Shown here in pieces: positions 56,001 through 64,000 of a DNA stretch of 64,000 bases (position 1 is its first letter; each line of letters opens with the position of its first letter). This DNA is from Mesodorylaimus sp. YZB2_4. Taxonomy: Eukaryota > Nematoda > Enoplea > Dorylaimida > Dorylaimidae. The notes under the pieces are model-generated. The model did not search any database and had not been told where the DNA came from. It worked only from the letters and a program-made list of their open reading frames with translations. The position numbers and the translations under genes are program-made. Where the stretch lies: contig JASANH010000209.1 of the NCBI GenBank assembly GCA_030248295.1, positions 372,001 through 436,000 of the forward strand, given 5' to 3'.

Positions 56001-57473
56001 GGAACGGGAAAAAGTAAATGAGGATGGCCGTGCCGTGGCCGCCCAACCTGTTCGATCAAGCGCTCGTATAAGAGAAGATATCGAAGAAAATCGACGAAAT
56101 CAAGTGCGGTTGATGAGGGAATTAAGAATGACGGGTGAACGATTTCGGGATTTAGAACGCGAATTGGAAGAAGCACGCGCTTGGGAACGCCAGCAACAAG
56201 TTCGATATGGGCGCGAAGATGTTGATACTTTTGAACGTGCTGCGCGGATGGCGTGGTCTGGACGCCATGAACAAGCTCCTCATTTTCCAACGCTGATTGG
56301 GCGACCAGGGTTGCCTCATATGCCGCCCTCTCCGATAGGGCTCACTTATGGAACGAGAATGACGCAAACGAGACCAATTATGTGGGGAGGAATCGAGCGC
56401 GGTGATTTGCGGGAGAGATGCTGGCGATTAAGCAATCGTCTTGATCGAATCCAGGATCGTCATCGGCCGCAGGATTTCATCGCTGATCAAATTGAAAGAG
56501 AACAAGGAAGAATTAACGAAGTGTTAAGAACGCTGAATGAAGAAGGAAATTCTGTGACAAAGGAGCAGTTAAACGATTTGAGCGGGACGATTAGACGCGG
56601 CGAAGCGTTCGAGGCTCGAATGGCTGAAATGATGGGTCGCGAAGCTTATCAAGGTAAGAGTTATGTTGTATTCGTTGAGCAGAACTGGCAAGTTTGTGTC
56701 AAAGAGATGTGGGACGCCACTTTGAGAACTGTGATGATATTTTCAAGTGATTCCTCGTTTCCAGGACGAGAAGTGGGCTCGAATCGGACAGTGGAAGAAG
56801 CCAAGGCTAATAGCGATGATGATATTCAAGTAATTGGCGTCCGTACGGCTGGTCGCTCGAGTTGGGATGACAAGGAAAGTCAATATTCGACGATCTCGTC
56901 AATCAAATCGAAGGGGACTAAAAGCGGGCGATCAAAATATAGTGGCGGCGATCTAGGATTGGGATCTCGGATTCGAATGGGATTTGAAATAAGCGACAGC
57001 GATGACGATGATGTGGTGGCTATGACGAAGCAGTTGGATGAGCCGAATGCGACAACTTCTGGCGCTGACGATAGTGTGACGCAGGAGATGGTATATAAGA
57101 TATTTGTGGTTACAGTTTTGAAAATCTGGTTTTTTTTCAGGATCCTGTACAGGAGTTCCTACGATCCTATAACACCAATTTCGAAAGGTTGAATCGGTCG
57201 GCGAGCGGTTATGGTAATCGAATTGATTCGAATATGCTTCAACCATCAGTCTCTGTTGTGTCTGGTGGAGCGGGTGTTCAGTCGTCGATGTCATCCCAGC
57301 CGCAGGTGCCTGCGTCGCCACAAAATTTTGTTCAGATTAACGTCAATGTTCAGCCGGCTGTAGCGTTTGGGTTGCATTTGAATCAGCAAGCACCAGCGCC
57401 TGGACAGGAACAACAGCGGGGGTCGAATGAGAAAGAAGGTGAAGGCGAAGATTTGATGTGGTTTCCGGGGTAG
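53003..57473 (+). CDS. Alternative C-terminal exons of the RNF216-like gene (or a separate downstream gene)
   Basis: Five exons join in frame: 53003-53096, 53153-53511, 54833-56653, 56765-57090 and 57141-57473 (TAG). The first begins in the phase that RNF216 exon 11 leaves (G|GC), so it can replace exon 12. That would give a 1,933-residue form with a C-terminal extension of about 977 residues. No in-frame ATG with a convincing 5' context starts the set on its own. Content: Gly/His/Tyr-rich start (HGIHYFGYGMPG), Arg/Glu-rich coiled coils (about 55000-55700 and 56050-56650), a Pro/aromatic segment (FHPVQHPPFGAFAVNYPRPP), an acidic Ser/Asp motif (SDSDDDDVV) and a Gln-rich end. Human RNF216 also ends in a Pro/aromatic tail, but I cannot show true homology. 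It may instead be a distinct gene. Confidence 0.6.
54352..54411. mobile_element. Possible tiny derivative of the GGGGCCATCC TIR family
   Basis: GGGGGACCATCCTTAGATAG at one side and TTCATGGACGGCCCC at the other form an imperfect inverted repeat resembling the family termini. It is small and uncertain. Confidence 0.25.
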
Positions 57474-57879
57474 GCTGATACTGGTGCATTAGGAGTTGGA
57501 TGGGATACTCGATGTGTCTGTGCTTTATGTTCCAAGGCGAGAATTCGGGTAAGTAGGTTGGTGATTAGTGGTCGGAAATTGGTGACTGCCTACTCGTGGC
57601 AGGAATATCAGTTCTTACACTGATATGAGTGCGTGTTTTCGATTTTTTGCCCCTGGTAGTGATTTGTCGAGATTGAGATGATGGTAGAGGAGCTGGAAGC
57701 AGTTTCGGTTCAGGCTGATAGGTAGAAAAGTTGTGGATGCAATGATGCTTTATTTAAGTGGATAAACTGGTAATTTGGGAAAAATATGGGATTGTGGTGG
57801 TTGTTTTTTCGTGATGCATCATCTTAACAGATCTTGCAATTACGGATGGAGTCAGGAGCGCCTAATCGTACGTGGTAGG

Positions 57880-58150
57880 TGTTCATACAAGTTTGGAAAA
57901 GCTGTGGAACTCAAGAAATGCCTGGAAAACCTGAGAAAATGGGGATTTCAGACAAAATCAAGGAAAACAGGCTGCAATTCGAGGTTCCAAATTTCGAATT
58001 TCCCGCCTTTACTGTGTGCCTGTTGATCATGCTGGAGGTCAGTGAATCAGTTAAAGTTGATTTAGTCGTCGGACACTGAAAATAATCAGGGTCAGAATCA
58101 AACTTTTTGTCTGGAAAACCTGAGAAAATAGTTTTCCTTTTTTGTGAACC
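57880..58150 (+). repeat. Dispersed 'GTTCATACAAG..TGGAAAACCTGAGAAAAT' repeat
   Basis: GTTCATACAAGTTTGGAAAA, CTGGAAAACCTGAGAAAATG (57930), and the same 18-mer again near 58113. The family is found in KAT6, PREB and RNF216 introns. Confidence 0.6.
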
Positions 58151-58779
58151 TTTTGGTTGTATCATTCTAAACTGAAAATCCAGCGTATGCGGGATCTGTC
58201 AGCAGGGGGTTCGGTAAATCACTTAGCCAGCACACAAATCAAGCCCACACGTGATTCACCAATGTAAGCGGGACCATTCACAGACCTGAGTGTGACAGGA
58301 CTTGTTGCAGGAACTCGTAGCACGACTATGAACAATCAGGTTTCATGAACTTCCAAGTTTGGGCAATCCATAAAGGATGTCCAAGCCACGGAGATGCGCT
58401 ACAGTATCCGTCGTCTGAGCCACCTTGGTGGATGGGGAATAGACGGGGGTCCACTATCGAACGTTTGTAAGAGGTGACTGACCGACAGACTGACTACATA
58501 CTTGCCTCAGCTCCTGTGTCATGCGCCTCGGTCCTTGTCACTGGAGGGAGCTAGTGCAGAGCTAGCACCAGGCCAGCCACGTAAGTCTTCCGCTCTAGTC
58601 CGTGGCAGAAACATCACCCTGACGGAAAACGCTCCCAGCAGCCAGGTGTGTGCATAGGGCCACAATACACACTGCATCCGTAATAGGTGGGCTATTCTCC
58701 AGCCTCTTCGTGCACTGGTTCAAGGAACCGGTCCTCTAAAGTCGTTCCCACATTTCGGTCATTGGCCACCAACTGCGCC

Positions 58780-59109
58780 CCGCTGCGTGGACTGAAGAAG
58801 AGTCAGACTCGCTCCATCTATCACGACCCCGACGGCTTCCTGTGTGGATGGGGGGCTTTCATGGAGGCCGCCTCCGAGACCACTGGCTGCGAGATGACTG
58901 TCTTTTTCGACCGTCCTACAAACGCATTTGGCCCAAGTGTAACTAATTTTGTGGGAAATTTGGCCAGCGATACTCACAAATTAGACGATTCACTACAAAA
59001 GATGCTTCAGATTTCGGATAAGAAAACGGTGTGTATTATGTCCTATACTTTTTTCCGACCCCTTATGGTCGTTCCAGGGGGTCGATTTTTGCCTCGTTTC
59101 AGTGGCTAA
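58780..59109 (+). other. Unrecognised open reading frame, possible exon
   Basis: An open frame with mixed composition (IYHDPDGFLCGWGAF.., NFVGNLASDTHKLDDSLQKM) and a possible donor (ACG|GTGTGT at about 59029). The upstream part overlaps a SINE-like fragment. I recognise no domain and give it low weight. Confidence 0.2.
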
Positions 59110-59735
59110 TGGGTGGGCAATTCTTACTAAACGGGTAACTGCTGGACAATGCGGACACTACTCCCAACAATCGCCCGTTGCCCAACAGTGCCACATCGAG
59201 AACAGCCAATGATTGCCAAGAAATTGGGGGAGTAGTGAGGTAACTTGCCAAGAAATTTCTCACGCCAAGATTTTGCCAGAAGCGACTTTATGCTAAAATT
59301 CTTGGCAAGATTGAATCACGCTAAGACCTCGTGCCAAGAAACTGGAAGGAATAAGCATGAAACTTTCCTTTTGGCTGTGGGCAAGATCATGGCAAGGCTT
59401 GGCAGAAATTTGCCGCGACGAAATGCGGGAATGCCCTCCGAATTCAAGGCTAGTAGTCACTTTGCAACACGTCAAGCAAGTTGCGTGAGCTGACATTCTT
59501 TTCTTAGCAACAACGCTAGCCGGAAGCTAAATACGTAGCTGCTGCTTTTGCTAATTTCATACATTGTACAAGAAACCTTCGAAGTTCCCAAACCTGTGCA
59601 TAAGTTTTTTCGTCTATGGGGCCTTTCAAGCCATTGAACGGTTGGAGAACGCATTTCTGTCTGCTTGAATACAGTATGTATGTAAATGCAAAATGTAATA
59701 GGCATGAACTATGCATTCACCACTCTCCGGCCTAT

Positions 59736-60090
59736 TGGTGCACTGGTTTAGGGAACCGGTCTGCCCATCCTACAGTAAGTCAGGGGCCAGCAACGTGACT
59801 GAGAGCGAGATCGAGGTCGACCGTCCGGTTTGGTTTGCAGGCATTGGTAGACAACTGGTCTGAGTTCCTGGTCTGGACTTGCTCTGTGAACTACGGGTTC
59901 TGGTCTGCCAAAACCCCTTTCACAGCCGACTCGTGCCACCTTTCTAAATTGTGAGTCTTCACTGCCCTTGTAGTGTGGGACAGTAAACTACGGTACAAGG
60001 TGTCCTTGGACTGCGTGGGCTGGTGCCTGTGGCGCCATCCTCTTATCAACCCTAGTCTGTCCTAGGGCGGGCCAAGCATTTCACATCTAC
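59736..60090 (+). mobile_element. SINE-like repeat, family D (copy 1)
   Basis: The head CCGGCCTATTGGTGCACTGG..GGGAACCGG is tRNA-A-box-like. The body has GAGAGCGAGATCGAGGTCGA, AAGGTGTCCTTGGACTGCGT and CCTAGGGCGGGCCAAG. The reverse-complement copy is at 62716-63080 and a head fragment is at 58690-58740. Confidence 0.6.
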
Positions 60091-62129
60091 AGTATTCAGG
60101 AACGATTCCAAATAGACTAAGATTGTAAGGCTATGGGGCTAGGGAGGATCAGGGTAGTGTGATTTTATCGGTGTTCGTTCAATTGTGCGCAGTCAGTTGT
60201 TCGCTAGGACTATTGTTCGGCGTGGTCATCCAAACCTGTTTACCTGGGCATCTGTCAGGTCAGCTCAGGTCACTTTGCTTCGCCTTAATAAAAGCCAGAT
60301 TTGGTTGACTACACCAACTTGGCTCGCTTAGAGAATCAGTCCCCGACGTCTTGCTATCAACAAGGTCTCTGAGTGCGACGCATCGGCTTCCATCTGAAGA
60401 GCACCGTCAGACCCAAGTATGCCGCTAGGATTGGTTTCGAGGGAGAAAGGTAAACAGAAGTTAGTTGACAATGGCCAACTTTACGTCAAAGACAAGAGCA
60501 ACGAAGAAAAAGTTTTTTGGAAGTGCGAGAAATTTGCAGCAAGGAAATGCCATGCGCTTGTGCATGCGTCGATTGATGCGATTATGAAACGTGTCGGTGA
60601 TCCCAATCACGCTGGCGATGCTGCCAATGTCGGAGCATCACGAATGATGAATGAAATCAAGGATCGAGCTGAAAATACGCTGGACAGCGGTCACAGAATC
60701 ATCGCGTAAGTATCCGTACAGTTACCTCGTGCAGTCGCAGCTGTAACCAGCCCTGGTAGGCGTAGGGGGGGACAAACACTTCGACAGGAGCAAGCAAGTC
60801 TTGCGACTATAACTGCGGCTGAAACATCAACCCGAGGGGTTGACGTCTCCCAGACAGGGGAGAGTATCGATTACTCTTTTCCACTCGCCATGGCCTACCA
60901 GGCATGAGGGTTACACAGCCAAACTTCCGTCACACAACTCGATGAAACGCACGATGCAAGACGGAAGCGCTGCTCATCCGAATCCACATTCTCGTCAGGA
61001 GTTGGAAATCTTTATTCAGTTCACAACAACCGGAACAACCGAAGAATTCTTAGGGGCCATCCCTAAAGGTCGTCCGCACAAAATCTCGATTTTTTGACTC
61101 CCCTCCCCCCCTGACCGCATGCCAACCGCGAACCCCCCTCAAAAATGGTCGACCACTTCAGCAATACCCCCCCCCCCCCCCCATTTCCAAACGCTGTTTT
61201 GTGAAATGTTTCATCTTATGCTTTCTTGAGCCCGACAAGATGCCCTCTCCTTCGAAGACAAATCTTTTTTGATTCATGGAGGGGATTTCTATTTTGTAAA
61301 AGCCTCCACAAACTTTCTCCTATGTTTTTTGAAACGTTTTGCGGGTTGGGCCGTGGCGGCCCAGTTCTCTACGGGACTTCCAATCATATTAGCTGGCCAG
61401 CAGTCATGGTATGATAAGCGAGGCTATGCTATATTTACTATTCCAAAAAAGATTATCAGCCCACTGAAGTGGCGCAGCACAGCAAGCGAGGCTGTGAGGT
61501 GACTAGGGAAAGGCGGGCATCCCGATCCCGATCCCGATCCCGATCCTGATCCTGACAGTGAGACATCGGAATTATGCTAAAGATTATGATATGCATATCT
61601 GCCATGAAGAGGCAACAGCAACATCGGCTTAAATCGATCGATAATGATAGCAACACTGATTTTACTCAGGCTAGGCTGACTTTGATGGACGCGTATCGAA
61701 ACTGTGAATGTATTCATCAATTTCAGCTTATTTATAATGACTGAAACTCGACCTGATAAAAAGCTTAAAGAAACCTGGATGACTGAAGTGTGCTGTAGTG
61801 AAGAAAATAGACTCATTTCCTTCTTGTGTGCAGACAATGTATGACCTCAGACAAAAAATCCAGATCTCGATTTGACTTGCCCTGATCCCGATCCTGGAAA
61901 AAGGTGATGTGTAGGTAATGACTAACCTGGACTGGTTCTCGATTAGCGTTAATACTAACCTGCTGTTTTGTGCCTGTTCGTGAGCGTCTTCAGTGGCCGT
62001 CTCGTCTCGGAATCAGTCGAGTGTCGGGCGGACGCAGTAAACGGGTGCTCTCGCATCCCGTCCGGGCCACCCCTCTATCGCGTGGCAGGGCGGCCATCTC
62101 ACAGGGATGCCGACCTATCCCCAAAGGTG

Positions 62130-62444
62130 ACCAGCTCTCACGGCAGGTTCCATGTATCTTCACCGGGAACACATCCACACGAGGCCATACTGGGTGAGAA
62201 GGGGCTCAGGCTTAGCTTAGGGACCTTCCCGGCTGGTGTTCGAGGAGTTTCCCAATTCTGTATTCCTTGGGAGGGCGTCCGCCATTTGACAGTAGCAGGG
62301 GTGTCGCCCAGAGCCAGGTGTCCAAAGCCAGCGACGAGCTACTAAAGTGCCGTCCTCCGTCGGAATAGGACCTCGGCCTCCCAGTCAGGGCTGCCGGCCA
62401 GAAAGGCGGATCAACGCCCTTCACCAGTTGAGCCATCGCCTCCC
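62130..62444 (-). mobile_element. tRNA-derived SINE-like repeat, family A (copy 3)
   Basis: The minus-strand head GGCGATGGCTCAACTGGTGA fits an A box. GGTCCTATTCCGAC, about 55 nt on, is B-box-like. Body nearly identical to 25190-25500. Confidence 0.6.
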
Positions 62445-62715
62445 ACTTTTCCCTTTCGGATCAGATGCCATTATAATTGGGAATAAAAGTCCTGATGAAC
62501 CCAAAATTGCATTGTTGAGAATATCGACCAAGGAGAAGAGAAGACAAAACGTTTTGAAGGTTTGAACGCGCACTACTGGTGAAGATTAAAGGCGTTTTTT
62601 GTCATCGAACGTTTAAAAATTTGCTGCGGTCATTCATTCATTCTTTATTCATTGATCAAACACTTGACAGTGCACTCGAGGACCAAGAAACACGAATTTG
62701 AAAACATAAGTCAAA

Positions 62716-63080
62716 TAAATGAAATCCTTGGCTCGCCCTAGGACTATTCTAGGGCTGACCAGAGGATGGCCCAAGTCAGGAACAGTACCACGCAGTCCAC
62801 GGACACCTTGGAGTATAGTTTATTAGTCCCCACACCACAAGGGCCGTGTAGACTCACAATTCGGGGAGCAGCCGCACGTGTCGGCCGTCAAAGGGGTTCT
62901 GACGGGCCTGAGCCCGAAGTGCTCACAGAGCAGTTCAGATCAGGTGATCCAGACTAGTTCTCAACCGATGTCTGCAATCAGACCAGCCACTCGACCTCAA
63001 CCTCGCTCTCGGTCTCGTGCTGGCCCTGACATAGGAGAGGCGGACCGGTTCCCTGAACCAGTGCACACATAGGCCAGAGG
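62716..63080 (-). mobile_element. SINE-like repeat, family D (copy 2)
   Basis: Reverse complement of 59736-60090 over its length: the head GCACTGGTTCAGGGAACCGG is at 63045-63065, then GAGAGCGAGGTTGAGGTCGA and CCTAGGGCGAGCCAAG. Confidence 0.6.
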
Positions 63081-63129
63081 GCATAACACATGCCTAGTCC
63101 ATGCCTATTACATTAACGTCATATTACGC

Positions 63130-63340
63130 AAAATCACGCCTAAGTTCTAATATGAGTGCGAAACCATGAATAAGTTCCCCATGCAATGTCTAAAGGCACA
63201 TCATTCCATAATGTAATTGAAGAATGAATAAAACTCTGCTTATATGATTCGAAGTTGGTCCTGGGCACTATAAGGTGGTGATCGACATCGCCCAACCTGT
63301 TACTCACACGTACATTACCATCCTTATCCATTGGTCGACC
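63130..63340 (-). mobile_element. LINE 3' fragment (CR1/Jockey-like)
   Basis: Minus-strand frame with HHLIVPRTNFESYKQSFIHS and SITLWNDVP, matching the 3' coding end of the LINE at 22633-24588 (HHLVVPRHFTESYKQSFIYS). Only the last 60 or so codons are present. Confidence 0.75.
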
Positions 63341-63619
63341 ATTGGCCGCTATCCCTTCCCCTCCCCCGAGACCGCACCTGACCGCTTTTTTGCTAACCCC
63401 TTCCCCCCTAGGCTGCGGTCGACCTTTATGGATGGCCCCTTACTATTCGACAGTGGTCCAGCTAATGATCGCATCGTGATTTTCGCTACACAAGGCACAA
63501 ACGAAGCTTCGATTGAGCAATACATCGCTGGTCAAGAAGCACAGTTGGGTAAGAAGAAGTACAGGGATCGCGCCGCAAGAATTTCGAAAATCGTCGATCA
63601 ATACAGCGAAATCGATTAA

Positions 63620-64000
63620 ATCGATTATTTACGCGGACTCGCTCATAATATTTATTACTGATGTCACATTATGATTTATGATTACAGTATCCTCACATCT
63701 GTTTTTTATTTGACACGATCCTTGTATGTTTTGTTTTCTATGTGCCTTTAAATTGCAGTATTTGTGCGCTTGGATTATACATTTTGCTAGTAATTTATAC
63801 AGAACTGTATGGCGAATAAAAGTGCGCGTCGAAGATTTGTTATGGCGAACAAGTTTCAGCGAACAATTGACCTAGATCCGATTTTATCAAACTTATACGA
63901 CAGTATTTGTGGCAGATATGTGCCAAGGGAACAGCCTGGCCTGTGGGGGTCCTGTTGCGTACTAGATAGCTTCCTGTGCTGGTCACCCCTAGTCATTTGG
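63620..64000. other. Downstream of the FLYWCH gene
   Basis: Likely 3' UTR up to the AATAAA at 63815-63820; nothing is recognised after that. Confidence 0.4.

Larger units (their letters stand above)
57474..60418. other. Region between the RNF216 locus and the FLYWCH gene
   Basis: Contains a dispersed intron-type repeat (57880-58150), an unrecognised open stretch (58780-59109) and SINE-like repeats (58690-58740, 59736-60090). A patch rich in TGCCAAGAAAT words lies at 59210-59345. AATAAA is not evident just after 57473. No recognised gene. Confidence 0.4.
61053..63439. mobile_element. 2.4-kb TIR transposon (GGGGCCATCC ends, TTA target duplication)
   Basis: The left terminus GGGGCCATCCCTAAAGGTCG and the right terminus (reverse complement GGGGCCATCCATAAAGGTCG) are flanked by TTA on both sides (61050-61052 and 63440-63442). 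Subterminal sequence is also inverted (GGTCGACC.., poly-pyrimidine CCCCTCCCCC). It carries no transposase and several nested repeats: a SINE-like block (62130-62444), family D (62716-63080) and a LINE 3' fragment (63130-63340). The TTA duplication suits PIF/Harbinger-like elements, but class is not proven. Confidence 0.85.
60419..63619 (+). pseudogene. FLYWCH-domain gene, exon 2 interrupted by a TIR transposon
   Basis: Exon 1 is 60419-60705. Exon 2 begins at 60902, is split by the insertion 61053-63439, and continues from 63443 to TAA (63617-63619). Residues about 8-75 form a FLYWCH-type zinc finger (KGKQKLVDNGQLYV, VFWKCEKFAARKC, GDPNHAGDA); the usual HxH pair is reduced to one visible His. 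The following KLPSHNSMKRTMQ, then the LFDSGPANDRIVIF segment, match the linker found before MULE-type transposases in animals, but no transposase domain follows. Removing the transposon and one TTA target copy restores a continuous frame of about 206 residues. Whether it was a host gene or a transposon relic is open. AATAAA lies at 63815-63820. Confidence 0.7.

Overview
The window is eukaryotic. Its genes are split by many introns, mostly short, with GT/AG borders and T-rich acceptors (TTTCAG, TTTTAG), and the proteins are animal families. Conserved genes sit beside repeat-rich stretches. Small inverted repeats and five exact copies of the near-palindrome CTACTGTAG recall nematode genomes, so I favour an invertebrate, possibly a nematode. 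The species is not proven from this sequence.

Layout. 57-6885 (-): a KAT6 (MOZ/MORF/Enok)-type MYST histone acetyltransferase, whose C-terminus runs off the left edge. 7331-12475 (-): a complete 12-exon methionine aminopeptidase 2 gene, its introns loaded with small mobile elements. 12.6-30.9 kb: an accessory block with two paralogous genes for a vWA-domain membrane protein (one frameshifted, one open), two tandem C2H2 zinc-finger gene copies that are both broken, a decayed LINE nested inside a terminal-inverted-repeat (TIR) element, and a 1.4-kb TIR transposon with a clear target duplication. 31148-34170 (+): CCDC51/MITOK, a mitochondrial potassium-channel protein. 34.4-37.0 kb: degenerate tandem repeats. 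37075-40063 (-): PREB/SEC12, the ER exchange factor for SAR1. 41156-57473 (+): an RNF216 (TRIAD3)-type RBR ubiquitin ligase with two possible 3' ends. 60419-63619 (+): a small FLYWCH-domain gene interrupted by a 2.4-kb TIR transposon with a TTA target duplication.

The five conserved genes are housekeeping functions with no shared pathway: chromatin acetylation, N-terminal methionine removal, mitochondrial potassium transport, COPII vesicle formation and ubiquitin ligation. PREB and RNF216 are divergent neighbours, with about 1.1 kb between their start codons.

The most unusual material is the vWA/zinc-finger cluster and the layered transposons. The two vWA genes are almost identical over their C-terminal halves but clearly diverged over the vWA halves, which suggests gene conversion. 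The vWA protein has a signal peptide, a vWA-like domain without a visible DxSxS metal site, a Cys-rich stalk, one membrane span and a basic tail of repeated Tyr-containing units. Exon models were built by hand from splice consensus, reading-frame continuity and remembered family sequence; no search or transcript data were available.
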